Assembly: GCF_900166985.1 (NCBI RefSeq) | Contig: NZ_FUZK01000001.1 | Location: forward strand, 417,288-481,287 | Direction: 5' to 3' | Length of the DNA: 64,000 bases | DNA from: Acholeplasma oculi | Lineage (GTDB): Bacteria; Bacillota_I; Bacilli_A; Acholeplasmatales; Acholeplasmataceae | Shown: positions 42,636 to 52,424 of the stretch, piece by piece | Numbering within the stretch: position 1 is the first letter of the stretch | Layout of the letters: the number at the start of each line of letters is the position of its first letter | Program-made: the position numbers and the translations under genes | Notes under the pieces: model-generated | Databases searched by the model: none | Seen by the model: only the letters and a program-made list of their open reading frames with translations | What the model was told of the DNA's origin: nothing

Positions 42636-43626
42636 ATTTAAGATTATAGTGTTTTCTAATTTTAGATTCAAGGTCTTTAAGTAGTTCTGGTTTACCTTCA
42701 AGATAAATTCTAGCATTATCTCTACCTTGGCCTAGTTTTTCATCACCAATGTTATACCATGCACCACTCTTATTAACAAAATCAAGTTCAGCTGCTAAGT
42801 CTAGAACTTCTCCACTCCTAGAAATACCTGTTCCATACATAATATCTACCATCGCAGTTTTAAGTGGAGGTGCTACTTTAGATTTAACTACCTTAACGTT
42901 AGATCGAATTCCTACTAAATCACTACCGCTTTTAATTTGTTCAGCTCTTCTAATCTCTAATCTAACTGATGAGAAGAATTTTAATGCACGTCCGCCTGGA
43001 GTTGTTTCAGGATTACCAAACATTATACCGACTTTTTCTCTAATTTGATTAATGAATATTGCAACAACATTTGATTTAGAAATAACACCACTCATTTTTC
43101 TCATTGCTTGACTCATCATTCTTGCTTGTAATCCCACATGGTTTGCAGACATATCACCTGCAATTTCTTGTTCAGGAACAAGTGCTGCAACAGAGTCTAC
43201 AACGATCATATCGATTGAACCACTCTTGATTAATGCCTCAGCAATATCTAGTGCTTGTTCACCCGTGTCAGGTTGAGATAAAACTAAATTATTTAAATCT
43301 ACACCTAATGCTTTTGCATAGGTTGGGTCTAATGCGTGTTCTGCATCTATAAAGGCAACCGTACCACCTTGTTTTTGTGCACTTGCCATAGCATGTAATG
43401 TTAAAGTTGTCTTACCACTGGACTCAGGACCATAAACTTCAATAATTCTTCCTCTTGGATATCCACCAATACCTAAAGCAATATCTAATGCAATTGAGCC
43501 TGTAGGGATAACTTCTATGGAGTGATCACCTTCATCACCTAATTTCATTATTGAACCTTTACCAAACTGTTTCTCAATTTGCTTTAAAGCAAGTTCAAGT
43601 GCTTGTTGTTTTTTGTTATCACTCAT
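42634..43626 (-). CDS. recA: Recombinase RecA
   Basis: Strand exchange and SOS/repair recombinase. Walker [10 protein letters not shown], Walker [13 protein letters not shown], the L1/L2 DNA-binding loops ([12 protein letters not shown] and [14 protein letters not shown]) and the N-terminal oligomerisation helix are intact. 330 residues with a short C-terminus. AGGAGG lies 9-10 bases before the ATG. No LexA-like box is evident in the short upstream region. Confidence 0.98.
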   Translation of the reverse strand: MSDNKKQQALELALKQIEKQFGKGSIMKLGDEGDHSIEVIPTGSIALDIALGIGGYPRGRIIEVYGPESSGKTTLTLHAMASAQKQGGTVAFIDAEHALDPTYAKALGVDLNNLVLSQPDTGEQALDIAEALIKSGSIDMIVVDSVAALVPEQEIAGDMSANHVGLQARMMSQAMRKMSGVISKSNVVAIFINQIREKVGIMFGNPETTPGGRALKFFSSVRLEIRRAEQIKSGSDLVGIRSNVKVVKSKVAPPLKTAMVDIMYGTGISRSGEVLDLAAELDFVNKSGAWYNIGDEKLGQGRDNARIYLEGKPELLKDLESKIRKHYNLK

Positions 43627-43680
43627 ATCTATTGTTTCCTCCTATAAGATAATAGTATCATTGTTTGAAAATAACTTTTT

Positions 43681-44268
43681 TTAAATAGATTCTAATACAA
43701 CTTTTCTATTCTTCATGAAATAGTCTACACCCGATATAACTGTGAATATCAGTGCTATATAATAAATAACGTTTCCTACCCATACAAAATTAGGGTTAAT
43801 CGCTGTTAGACCAAAATCATTAAAGAGTAAAATGATAATTGCAACTAATGTAAATATTGTTTTATACTTACCTAAATGACTTGCTGCTATGACATTTCCT
43901 TTTTCAACAGCTAATAATCGTATACCTGTCACCATAAATTCTCTAATTATAATTAATACAACTGTCCAAAGAGGTACACGATCACTCATTTGAAGCATTA
44001 AGTATAATAAACCTGTAAATACTAATACCTTATCGGCGATAGGGTCTAAAAACTTTCCAAAAGTTGTTATTTGATTATATTTTCTTGCAATATACCCATC
44101 GATAAAATCTGTTGCACTCGCAATTAAAAATATAGAAGCGAACAGTAACTCATTTAACCTTAAACCAAAAATAGTCATATAAACTTTAAGTGGTTCTATA
44201 TAAAGTATAACAATCATTATAGGAATTAATAGCACTCTTAAAATAGTAATTTTGTTAGCAGTTGTCAT
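43681..44268 (-). CDS. pgsA: CDP-diacylglycerol-glycerol-3-phosphate 3-phosphatidyltransferase
   Basis: Makes phosphatidylglycerol phosphate from CDP-diacylglycerol and glycerol-3-phosphate, the committed step to anionic phospholipids. The start is ATG 44268, with GGAG 7-8 bases upstream. The 195-residue membrane protein has five or six spans and the full CDP-alcohol motif D-G-x2-A-R-x8-G-x3-D-x3-D (TDFIDGYIARKYNQ...FLDPIADK). It is divergently arranged with rpsT. Confidence 0.93.
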   Translation of the reverse strand: MTTANKITILRVLLIPIMIVILYIEPLKVYMTIFGLRLNELLFASIFLIASATDFIDGYIARKYNQITTFGKFLDPIADKVLVFTGLLYLMLQMSDRVPLWTVVLIIIREFMVTGIRLLAVEKGNVIAASHLGKYKTIFTLVAIIILLFNDFGLTAINPNFVWVGNVIYYIALIFTVISGVDYFMKNRKVVLESI

Positions 44269-44371
44269 AAAAAATCTCCATCTCATTTATTTTATCATAT
44301 TTCACCGATAGTTATTGCATTTTACCGTTTGATTTGGTAAAATGATATGTGCTTATTTAGGAGGTGAATTT

Positions 44372-44632
44372 GTGGCTAATATTAAATCTCAAATCAAACG
44401 TAACTTAACAAATGAAAAACGTCATCAAGCAAACGTTGCATTTAAATCTTCATACAAAACTGCGGTTAAAGCTGTTGAAGCAGCTGTTGCAGCTAAAGAT
44501 AAAGAAAAAGCAATGTCTACTTTGTCATTTGCTCATAAAAAGTTAGACAAGGGACAAGCTAAAGGAATTTTCCACAAAAACTTTGTTGCCCGTCACAAAG
44601 CGGCGTTAGCAAATTTAGTAAACTCCTTATAA
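44372..44632 (+). CDS. rpsT: 30S ribosomal protein S20
   Basis: An 86-residue, highly basic, three-helix primary binder of 16S rRNA. The start is GTG 44372 (VANIKSQIKRN), because GGAGG lies 7 bases upstream. The in-frame ATG at 44342 would place that ribosome site inside the gene. Single-gene unit, as usual for S20, with its own terminator. Confidence 0.95.
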   Translation: MANIKSQIKRNLTNEKRHQANVAFKSSYKTAVKAVEAAVAAKDKEKAMSTLSFAHKKLDKGQAKGIFHKNFVARHKAALANLVNSL

Positions 44633-44635
44633 TAG

Positions 44636-44656
44636 ACACCCAAAAGGTGTTTTTTA
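44636..44656 (+). terminator. Terminator of rpsT
   Basis: ACACC-CAAAA-GGTGT (44636-44650) is followed by TTTTTT. It also faces the 3' end of the convergent exonuclease gene. Confidence 0.8.
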
Positions 44657-45322
44657 TTTGCTTTTTTCTATTTCTCGAAATCCTTTAAAACCTTGAGCAA
44701 CTAACTTAATCGGTTTTTTAAAGAAATATGTGTCAGGTTGACGGTATTTAGGATTGTATCCTAATACATTAACATACTTATCCATATTATCAAGTTCTTC
44801 TGAAAGTTTTAATAAAACTTGGAAGGTTGCTTTAGCATCTTCACTTGCACGGTGTGCTTGATCATTTGTTAACTTGAATCTTTCAACAGCATCTGATAAT
44901 TTATGTGGATATTCATAACGATCTTTATAAACTGCCATGCAGTCTAAAATATCATTTTTAATCATGTATTTACGATCAAAATACATTTGATAGAGTTTCA
45001 GTAAAAAACCAATATCAAAATTTAAATTATAGGCTATTAATAATGTATCCTCTTGGATGAGTGCGTTAAGTTCATTAAATGCAAACTCTTCATCGACACC
45101 AGTAGATTCTAACATCTCATTAGTAATACCTGTTAAATTTGTTATAAACTGTGAAATCGGTTCTCTTTGTTTAATAAGATAATTGATTTCTTTTTTTATT
45201 TCAAATGTATCTTCATGTTTTTGAACCAAAACGGCACCTACCTCAATTACCTTATCTTGCATTGGTGACAATCCTGTTGTTTCAAAATCAAATATTAATA
45301 TCTCTTTATAATTTAGTTTCAT
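44654..45322 (-). CDS. DnaQ-like 3'-5' exonuclease
   Basis: A 222-residue DEDDh exonuclease. Motif I is FDFETTGL, motif II lies around NLNFDIGFL, and motif III is HRASEDAKAT. It could be a stand-alone proofreading or RNA/DNA-trimming enzyme. Polymerase III of Firmicutes (PolC) has its own exonuclease, so an auxiliary role is likely. It overlaps the holA stop by ATGA, linking it to the replisome gene. Confidence 0.85.
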   Translation of the reverse strand: MKLNYKEILIFDFETTGLSPMQDKVIEVGAVLVQKHEDTFEIKKEINYLIKQREPISQFITNLTGITNEMLESTGVDEEFAFNELNALIQEDTLLIAYNLNFDIGFLLKLYQMYFDRKYMIKNDILDCMAVYKDRYEYPHKLSDAVERFKLTNDQAHRASEDAKATFQVLLKLSEELDNMDKYVNVLGYNPKYRQPDTYFFKKPIKLVAQGFKGFREIEKSK

Positions 45323-46266
45323 TTGATCCCCCTTAATAACAATAGTTCAAAACCTATTTTTTCTTCTGTTTGTCCAGTCTTTATTTCTACATCAAGTTTA
45401 GATAAATCTATAATCAGTTGTTCCAAACGTTTTTTACTTTGTGTTTTAGCTTCTCGAATTAAATGATAAGCTCTTCCACTGGATATATTTAATTCACTTG
45501 CAATCTCTTGTTGACTTAGATTTCTATTGATTAATAACTGTGTTTGTAATATCCATTGAACTGTTTGGTATAGATGATTGAAAATCGTTGATGTCTGTGT
45601 TTTACCTGTAACTAAATCTTCATATATCTTTATACAATTTTTAATATCGTTTTTTAAATATGCTGAAGAGAATGCGAATATATTGTCTTCTAAATTTCTT
45701 GTTACTAATAGCTCAACATCATCAACCACAATATGTTTTTCATCTACTTTGTATGCCTTTAGTTTTTCAATTTCTTGAAAACATAAAAATAAATCTCCAC
45801 TTGTTCTATCAATTAAAAGTTCAATTGCCCTACCATCCATTTTATATCCATCTTTTTCAATTACTTTATTTAAATAGATTGGTAATGCTGAACCTTCTAG
45901 ACTTTTAATAGTTTCGATAAATGCATACTTCTCAAGATACTGAGATAATTGATGTGCTTTAGGCACTTCATTCATAGTCATAATAAGTTTAATGTCTTCA
46001 CTAGGCGATTCTAAATACTTATAAAATGGTTCAAGTTGATGATCATCATATCGAGTTAATGCATCTACGTGTTCTATAATAACCATTTTAGTTTCACTAA
46101 AAAATGAAACAGTTTGTAGTTCCCTTAATATTTCATCTAAAGATGTCTCTAATGCATCTATATTCACCGTATTAAATGCGTCTATTGAGGATTCACTTTG
46201 ATATTTTTTAACCTGTTCATTGATTAAATAGACTGATTGACCAACCAGTAAGTATATAGATTCCAT
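45319..46266 (-). CDS. holA: DNA polymerase III delta subunit
   Basis: The clamp-loader subunit that opens the sliding clamp. The 315-residue protein has the HolA order: an N-terminal Rossmann-like domain without a functional P-loop (VYLINEQVKKY), the clamp-contact strand region LQTVSFFSETKMVIIE, a small lid domain, and the C-terminal helical collar (QQEIASELNISSGRAYHLIREA). GAGG lies about 8 bases before the ATG. The holA-rpsT neighbourhood is conserved in Firmicutes. Confidence 0.9.
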   Translation of the reverse strand: MESIYLLVGQSVYLINEQVKKYQSESSIDAFNTVNIDALETSLDEILRELQTVSFFSETKMVIIEHVDALTRYDDHQLEPFYKYLESPSEDIKLIMTMNEVPKAHQLSQYLEKYAFIETIKSLEGSALPIYLNKVIEKDGYKMDGRAIELLIDRTSGDLFLCFQEIEKLKAYKVDEKHIVVDDVELLVTRNLEDNIFAFSSAYLKNDIKNCIKIYEDLVTGKTQTSTIFNHLYQTVQWILQTQLLINRNLSQQEIASELNISSGRAYHLIREAKTQSKKRLEQLIIDLSKLDVEIKTGQTEEKIGFELLLLRGIK

Positions 46267-46326
46267 GGGTTACCTCGCTTATTATCATTATACCTTTTTT
46301 GTGATTTTATTTAAACCCTTTAATCC

Positions 46327-48354
46327 TTAATAAGGAGAAAATTTCTTACTTTGTTCACCCTCTATATAGAATGCACCATCTAGACTTGTCAAATGTATTT
46401 GAATACCAAAAGATTGATATAATTCAACAATTTCTGGATGTGGTTGATTGTAACGATTCTTAATACCTACACTTATAATAGCCAGCCTAGGATTAACATA
46501 ACTTAAAAACAACTCTCCACTTGATGTATTAGATCCATGATGAGGAACTTTAATAATATCACTTTTGAGTTTATGTCCATAAATATTAATAAGATCCAAT
46601 TCAACCGACTTATCGATGTCTCCTGTGAATAAATAAATCTCTTGTTGGACATTGATTTGAAAAACAATCGAATTTGCATTTGCATTATTATAGTTTTTTA
46701 CAGGTCCTAAAAATTTCAGTTCAATGGATTCTATAGTTGGTAAGTTCATTTGGTTTATCCTTAGGATATTCGGGTGATTAACGGGATAATCTTGGTACCC
46801 ACTGAGCACTAAAACATCCACTTTAAAAGTCTCTATCAAAGAATCTGCTTCTTTGATGTGATCTAAATCGTGATGTGTAAGGATTAAATAATCAATTCGG
46901 TCTATTCCCATATAATATAAATAATCTGAAACACCATCAAAGGCATCAACCACAATTACATAATTATTCTTAATAATTACTGCACCATCACCTTGCCCTA
47001 CATCAATAAAATAGACACTGTCGTTGATTGTTGTATATTGAATAACTATAAAACATATTAAAATACCTAAACTTAACATTAAGTTTACAAAATATGTTCG
47101 TAAACTTTTAGATGCATATAATAGAATCATGATAAGTATATAAAGAACCATCCATTCGTTTGTAAATCTTGGTATGAATATGGATAAATCATAAGTTTTA
47201 ACAAACTCTAGAATTCGAACGATAGATTCTTGCATGTAAGTTGATAACTTAATCATTGGAAATAGAAAATAAATGAATAACGATGGAACGAATGTATATT
47301 TTAACATGCCATATATTATAGGCATGAAAAGTAATAACAATACATCGATTTTTCCATTCCATAACAACAAAAATGGTATAAATATTAAAATAAACATTAA
47401 TTGATTCGTTATAAAAGATTGGATAGACTTAAAAAGATTCAGAAAAATGATGATATAAAGTAAAAGAAATGTATGATTGTATATGACATATGGATTGATA
47501 CACAAAATAAGGATGAATACTGTGATTTCAACATTCATCCGGTCAATATCCCACTCTAGCTTATGCAACATAAAACGTATTAAAGATGTTAAGAGCAATC
47601 TTAAAATGAGGACACTTTGACCTATCAAATAACATATACTTAAAAGACAAGTGAGTATCAAATCCTTTTTACTATCTTTAAGATCTAAATAATAAAATGT
47701 TTTTTGAACTCCAATCAAAATAACACTTAGGTGAAGGCTTGAAAAACTAAAAAGATACCCATATATTTCATCATCGATGAATGGTATATCCTTAAAAAAA
47801 TCTATCCACACGTTATCTTGATTTAACCAATGCAAAAATGATAAAGAATTCTTTTTCTCATATTGAAAATTTACTAATCTTCCATCTATGCCTTTAGATA
47901 AATAATAGCTATAACTATCAAAACCTCTAAAATTAGTCAGTTTTCTATATTTTTCTATCTTTGCATCGATGTTGATGATATCTCCAATAAGGAGGTTCTC
48001 ATTTAAATTGATGGTATATTGATGAAATAGATCACGGACTTCATATTGATAATATTCATCTTTTTGTTCTTTATAGGTAATCAATAGTTTACCACTTACA
48101 TGTGATGCGTTAGGTAAACCTGTTATAAATAAGAGTAGGTAGATGCCAATAACTACAAAATCAATCCATTTTAGTTTTCTTCTAACGAAGTACATTATGA
48201 TTAAATAAGGTATAAGATAATACCAAAAATGCATACATAAGATGAAACCTATCAAACACCAAAGTGTTATATGATTGTTTCTAAACGTAAAAATAGACTT
48301 TAATCTTATCAAATGTTGCTTGTCCAATGCCTTTAACTTCCAATAATTCTTCAA
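46327..48354 (-). CDS. comEC: Competence DNA channel protein ComEC
   Basis: Forms the membrane channel that brings single-stranded DNA into the cytoplasm during transformation. The N-terminal part has several spans and an OB-like extracytoplasmic region. The middle is the competence multi-span domain. The C-terminal 240 residues are a metallo-beta-lactamase domain with THHDLDH, F-T-G-D-I-D and VPHHGSNTSSGE. 675 residues is somewhat short of the usual 750-800. The start is uncertain: TTG 48354 overlaps comEA by over 70 bases with its ribosome site too close, and TTG 48312 (after AAAGG) is an alternative. Confidence 0.88.
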   Translation of the reverse strand: MKNYWKLKALDKQHLIRLKSIFTFRNNHITLWCLIGFILCMHFWYYLIPYLIIMYFVRRKLKWIDFVVIGIYLLLFITGLPNASHVSGKLLITYKEQKDEYYQYEVRDLFHQYTINLNENLLIGDIINIDAKIEKYRKLTNFRGFDSYSYYLSKGIDGRLVNFQYEKKNSLSFLHWLNQDNVWIDFFKDIPFIDDEIYGYLFSFSSLHLSVILIGVQKTFYYLDLKDSKKDLILTCLLSICYLIGQSVLILRLLLTSLIRFMLHKLEWDIDRMNVEITVFILILCINPYVIYNHTFLLLYIIIFLNLFKSIQSFITNQLMFILIFIPFLLLWNGKIDVLLLLFMPIIYGMLKYTFVPSLFIYFLFPMIKLSTYMQESIVRILEFVKTYDLSIFIPRFTNEWMVLYILIMILLYASKSLRTYFVNLMLSLGILICFIVIQYTTINDSVYFIDVGQGDGAVIIKNNYVIVVDAFDGVSDYLYYMGIDRIDYLILTHHDLDHIKEADSLIETFKVDVLVLSGYQDYPVNHPNILRINQMNLPTIESIELKFLGPVKNYNNANANSIVFQINVQQEIYLFTGDIDKSVELDLINIYGHKLKSDIIKVPHHGSNTSSGELFLSYVNPRLAIISVGIKNRYNQPHPEIVELYQSFGIQIHLTSLDGAFYIEGEQSKKFSPY

Positions 48355-48781
48355 CCCTTATAAATTTCTGATGACTTCTTCTATAAAGAATAATTTCTAA
48401 TGCACGTGATTCTGTGATATTAGGAATTCTAATTAAGTCTTCATAAGTGATTTGATTTAAATCATATTTTTTAATGAATTCTTCAACATCTAATTGTAAT
48501 TTTTGGATTACATATTCTTTCTCTTGAATTTTTTCATTAAAAATAAGTTGATCAATATCCGCATATTCAGTAAATCCACCTGATAAATAAATTAGATACG
48601 ACAGTGTCATACCTTTTTTAACTTGATATGTACCAGGTCTTTGAACTTCACCTTTGATGGTTACTTCAACCAATTCATGCTCAACTTTGAAGGTTTGAAG
48701 TTCCTTTTGATTTTTAGGTATGATATAGATGATACCAATGACAATAGCAATGATAACTACAATTAAAATATTTTTCTTCAT
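48281..48781 (-). CDS. comEA: Competence DNA receptor ComEA
   Basis: Membrane-anchored DNA-binding protein. The start is ATG 48781, with GGAGG 8 bases upstream. Residues 1-22 are a single span, followed by an SLBB/soluble-ligand domain (VTIKGEVQRPGTYQVKKG) and a C-terminal double helix-hairpin-helix (IPNITESRALEIILYR and LLEVKGIGQATFDKI). It overlaps comEC, as in other Firmicutes. Confidence 0.92.
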   Translation of the reverse strand: MKKNILIVVIIAIVIGIIYIIPKNQKELQTFKVEHELVEVTIKGEVQRPGTYQVKKGMTLSYLIYLSGGFTEYADIDQLIFNEKIQEKEYVIQKLQLDVEEFIKKYDLNQITYEDLIRIPNITESRALEIILYRRSHQKFIRVEELLEVKGIGQATFDKIKVYFYV

Positions 48782-48830
48782 AAAAAAAACCTCCACATCC
48801 ATATAATGTGAAAGTTTTATAAATTAACTT

Positions 48831-49475
48831 TTATTTTGTACAAACAAAATATTTCTTTCTATCATCAAAGCCTTTAAATTCCTGTATACTAAATCCAATT
48901 TCTTGAAGTAAACCTACATAATAATCCATTGGATAGACATATTGTTTCAAATGGTAATGATATTTATCTAAATCATTTTGAACATCAATTTGATGTATGA
49001 TTCCATTGGGTTGCTTTGAAACTTTCCAAGTATATGCTAACGAAGATACTTTGCCACTTTCAAATGAATCAAATGGTTCTTTATATAAATCAATAATCAG
49101 TCGTCCATTTGGTTTTAATGCTCTGTATAGATTTAAAAACAGCTTTTTACAACCTTTAAAATAATGTATAACATCCAAAAGACAAATGATTTGATTAAAT
49201 TGCATACCTATCGGTTTTTTTAGATCATGTTCAAATAGATGATGGGTAAATCCTAGTGGTTGTAATTTGTCATATGCAAGAGATAACATGAAGGGACTAA
49301 CATCTAAACCAATTGCTTGATAGTTTTTCTTAAGTAATAGTTCTAAGATATAACCCGTTCCACACCCTGCATCCAGTAAAGTTTCATTGGGATGAAGATA
49401 CTTTAATATTGGCTTTAAAAGTGCTTCATATTGAATATCTTTTTGAAAGACATCATAGAAGTGTTCGAATCTCAA
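48831..49475 (-). CDS. Class I SAM-dependent methyltransferase (YqeM-like)
   Basis: A 214-residue methyltransferase with the SAM-binding motif LLDAGCGTGYILELL (motif I), the acidic end of strand 2 (IGLDVS), and ICLLDVIHYF. In B. subtilis a similar methyltransferase (YqeM) follows rsfS (YqeL) and precedes comE genes, exactly the order here. The substrate is unknown. It begins 5 bases after rsfS. Confidence 0.85.
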   Translation of the reverse strand: MRFEHFYDVFQKDIQYEALLKPILKYLHPNETLLDAGCGTGYILELLLKKNYQAIGLDVSPFMLSLAYDKLQPLGFTHHLFEHDLKKPIGMQFNQIICLLDVIHYFKGCKKLFLNLYRALKPNGRLIIDLYKEPFDSFESGKVSSLAYTWKVSKQPNGIIHQIDVQNDLDKYHYHLKQYVYPMDYYVGLLQEIGFSIQEFKGFDDRKKYFVCTK

Positions 49476-49480
49476 GTGAG

Positions 49481-49792
49481 TTACCTCTTTTTAATTTCCA
49501 TGAAACGTTTATCGAAACCATAGAATTCTCTATCACTTTCACTGAAAAGATGAACGACTACATCTCCTAAGTCAATTAAAACCCAACTGGTATTCTTCTT
49601 ACCTTCAACATGTTTTATTTCAGATTGTAGTTCACTGTTAAAATAGCTAATTGCTGCATTACCAGCACGTTCATTTACAGTTCCTACAATAAAGTAATCA
49701 TAAAAAGGTGATTTTTCTTTAAATTCGTAAACTGCTATATCTTTAGCATTAATTTTTTCTAGTATTGCTTTTGCTTTTTCTAATGTGGTCAT
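49481..49792 (-). CDS. rsfS: Ribosome silencing factor RsfS
   Basis: Binds uL14 on the 50S subunit and blocks subunit joining when nutrients are low. The 103-residue DUF143 domain has the conserved KDIAVYEFKEKSPFYDYFIV and the W-V-L-I-D-L-G-D-V-V-V-H-L-F-S core. Overlaps yqeK by ATGA. Confidence 0.95.
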   Translation of the reverse strand: MTTLEKAKAILEKINAKDIAVYEFKEKSPFYDYFIVGTVNERAGNAAISYFNSELQSEIKHVEGKKNTSWVLIDLGDVVVHLFSESDREFYGFDKRFMEIKKR

Positions 49793-50349
49793 TTGGAGAC
49801 TCCTTTATATTCTTTAATATATTCAAAAACTTCAGGATGTACATTCATGATTTTACCATGTACATTTTCAATAAGGTCATTTAAATAAAGTTTGATGGTT
49901 AAATCCAGTGAAATCTTTGAAGTACTTCTTAGTTTTTCAACAATTGGATAATTTCTTGAGGGTTCTATTTTATCAGCAATCAAGATAATCTTTTCCATTA
50001 AAGTCATCTTTTTTCTTCCCCAAACATGATATCTTACTGCATCAATAATATCTTTATTATGAATATTATATTTTGTTTTTAAGAGAATGGATGCACTTAT
50101 CGCATGATAGACTTGAGGATAATCCTTGTATTTATTCAAATCCTTATGTGATATGATTTGTTGATGATCGATAATTGAATCATACTTTGTATAATCATGG
50201 AATATTGCAGCAATATACGCATCATTTGAATTAACACCGTAAATATCTGCTAACACGACAGCTGTTTCTGCAACACCTAAGATATGCTTTAACCTGTCGG
50301 GTTTATCTATATATTTTTCTAAGACGTCTTGATATATGATATCTCTCAT
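49789..50349 (-). CDS. yqeK: YqeK-type HD hydrolase
   Basis: An HD-domain phosphohydrolase; YqeK enzymes cleave Ap4A symmetrically, removing alarmone-like dinucleotides. The metal site is visible as RLKHILGVAETA, AIFHDYTK, and AVRYHVWGR with D in IADKIEPSR. 186 residues, usual length. In many Firmicutes it follows nadD; here no nadD precedes it, and it directly follows yqeH by an ATGA overlap. Confidence 0.92.
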   Translation of the reverse strand: MRDIIYQDVLEKYIDKPDRLKHILGVAETAVVLADIYGVNSNDAYIAAIFHDYTKYDSIIDHQQIISHKDLNKYKDYPQVYHAISASILLKTKYNIHNKDIIDAVRYHVWGRKKMTLMEKIILIADKIEPSRNYPIVEKLRSTSKISLDLTIKLYLNDLIENVHGKIMNVHPEVFEYIKEYKGVSK

Positions 50350-51374
50350 CTAAAGAAACCTTCTGATAAAGACACATACATTTTTGGATGTCGATAAATT
50401 CTTAAAGTGACTGGACCCATAAACTGAATTAACCCAAAATCCGCTAATGTAAATTGATACTTCACATCGTCTTTTAATTTGAAATCTTCAGTTATATATT
50501 GATCCATTTTGATATCAAAAATAGCCTCATTATTTAATACCGATAGAACTTTTTCATCTTTAGTTAAATGATGTTTGACTTCATCTCTTACAAAGAGTGT
50601 GGACTTCGTCTCACCTTTAATAACAGAAATCGCTACTAATCCACCAATAATGATGGCATCATTGAGTTTCATATAACCATTTCTTGGTTTGAATTCTTGT
50701 TTAGGTAGGATATCTTTATATGTATCATAAGGTAAAAATTCATGTAAATATCCACTTTGATAAAGACCTGGTGTATCAAAAATTAATTTATTTTCAAAAG
50801 AACCTTTTAAAATACTTTGCGTTAAAGCCGCTTTAGGCATGGTTAATGCTTCTTTATTACCAGTTAGTTCTTTAAATATTGTTGTTTTACCACTATTTTG
50901 TAAACCAATCAAATAAATGTTTTTAAATTTTGTATGTTTTAAATAATCTTTTAAATTTTCAATATCTAATGGATTTTTAGCACTCATTAAAATGATTTCA
51001 TCATAAAGTACACGGAACAATCTAAAGTTTTTTTGAATTTTTCCTAACAAATAGTTTTTCGATGTAGACTGTGGTAATAAATCAATTTGATTGATTAAAT
51101 AAACTACCTTTTGATGATCACCTAATCGTTTGATATCAGAATTTAATATAGTATCTAAATATAAAACGGATGTAACAACTACAACTAAAGAATTAGCCTC
51201 AAAATCAGGTAATTGATCTGGATGATGGTGTGCCTTAGCATCTCCATAATGCATCAGTCTATAACAGCTCATACAAAATGGTTTTTCAAGATTTATTGTA
51301 TAACCTACTTGATTTGGGTTTTCATTTTGTAAATGACTACCACATCCTAGGCAAGTATCAGTATTTTTCAGCAT
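50346..51374 (-). CDS. yqeH: Circularly permuted GTPase YqeH
   Basis: Needed for 30S ribosome assembly. The N-terminal zinc finger reads CLGCGSHLQ...FCMSCYRL. The permuted G motifs follow: NQIDLL (G4) comes before G-L-Q-N-S-G-K-T-T (G1) and DTPGL (G3). A C-terminal treble-clef or RNA-binding part follows. 342 residues, slightly short. It overlaps yqeG by 17 bases. Confidence 0.95.
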   Translation of the reverse strand: MLKNTDTCLGCGSHLQNENPNQVGYTINLEKPFCMSCYRLMHYGDAKAHHHPDQLPDFEANSLVVVVTSVLYLDTILNSDIKRLGDHQKVVYLINQIDLLPQSTSKNYLLGKIQKNFRLFRVLYDEIILMSAKNPLDIENLKDYLKHTKFKNIYLIGLQNSGKTTIFKELTGNKEALTMPKAALTQSILKGSFENKLIFDTPGLYQSGYLHEFLPYDTYKDILPKQEFKPRNGYMKLNDAIIIGGLVAISVIKGETKSTLFVRDEVKHHLTKDEKVLSVLNNEAIFDIKMDQYITEDFKLKDDVKYQFTLADFGLIQFMGPVTLRIYRHPKMYVSLSEGFFR

Positions 51375-51903
51375 ATTTCTTTAAAACCTCATCATATTTA
51401 TTAGGATCATTTCGTTTAACTTTTCTAATGAAGAATTTCTCTATTATTCGGTTGATTCGTGTAGGTAATTTATCTGTTTTTTGTTTGATAGGATTGACTA
51501 GTATTGGATAAAACCCCATTCGATTTCCACCAAAAATATCAGTCATAAGTTGATCACCAATAATTGCTACCTCTTTGGGTTCAAGCATAAGTTTTTTTAA
51601 CGCTTTTTTAAAACCGAATTTCAAAGGTTTTTTAGCAAATGATATATGTGAAAACTGATTACCAACCGCACCGTAAACACGTTTTTCATATGAGTTAGAA
51701 ATAATAATTACTAAAAAATCTTTTTCTAATTCAATTAAAAAATTAGATGTATCCGTATCTAATTTTGTTTGTTCATAATCAATTAAGGTGTTATCCAAGT
51801 CAAAAAGCAGAGCTTTGATACCCTGCACTTTTAAGGATTTATATGGAATATCTTTAACTGAATCAACATAGATTTCAGGTATTATTTTTTTATATAATGC
51901 CAT
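51358..51903 (-). CDS. yqeG: HAD-family phosphatase YqeG
   Basis: A 181-residue HAD hydrolase of the YqeG/PGP group with nucleophile motif LFDLDNTLIDYE, motif II I-I-S-N-S-Y, and the GDQLMTDIFGG motif IV. Related enzymes dephosphorylate phosphatidylglycerophosphate (PgpP/GEP4), which would complement pgsA in this window; that link is inferred. It starts one base into the greA stop. Confidence 0.88.
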   Translation of the reverse strand: MALYKKIIPEIYVDSVKDIPYKSLKVQGIKALLFDLDNTLIDYEQTKLDTDTSNFLIELEKDFLVIIISNSYEKRVYGAVGNQFSHISFAKKPLKFGFKKALKKLMLEPKEVAIIGDQLMTDIFGGNRMGFYPILVNPIKQKTDKLPTRINRIIEKFFIRKVKRNDPNKYDEVLKKYAEKY

Positions 51904-52379
51904 TAATTAATAGATAATATTTCCACATTAAATGTTTTATTGGTTTCTGATTTAACAGTTACAACTTCTCCAACTTCTCTACCCTTGATTGCTTTACCAA
52001 GTGGTGATTCGATGGAAATTTTTCCTTTAAGTGGATCTGCTTCAATTGTACCAACTAAGTGATACGTTACCTCTTTGTTTTTTTCAATGAATTTTAAAAC
52101 AACTTCTTTACCGATATTTACTGATGAAGAATCATCATTGGTACGAATAATTTTAACATTCTTTAAAATGGATTCAATCTCAAGAATTCTAGACTCAATA
52201 CGTGCTTGTTCATTTCTTGCAGCATCATAATCTGCATTCTCTGATAAGTCACCTTGTTCACGTGCTTCTTTTAAAGCCTCTAAATTTTCTTTTCTTTTAA
52301 CATCTTTTAACTCAACAAGTTCAGCCTTTAACTGTTCCAATCCAGTTTGTGTTAATTCATATTGTTTTTTAACTGCCAT
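51903..52379 (-). CDS. greA: Transcript cleavage factor GreA
   Basis: Rescues backtracked RNA polymerase by stimulating transcript cleavage. The coiled-coil hairpin with the acidic tip is visible in REQGDLSENADYDAARNEQ (around residues 40-58), followed by the FKBP-like C-terminal domain. 158 residues, standard. Preceded by an AAGGAG ribosome site. Confidence 0.96.
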   Translation of the reverse strand: MAVKKQYELTQTGLEQLKAELVELKDVKRKENLEALKEAREQGDLSENADYDAARNEQARIESRILEIESILKNVKIIRTNDDSSSVNIGKEVVLKFIEKNKEVTYHLVGTIEADPLKGKISIESPLGKAIKGREVGEVVTVKSETNKTFNVEILSIN

Positions 52380-52424
52380 ATCTAATCTCCTTAATTTACT
52401 TAATATTATATCATATAATGATAT

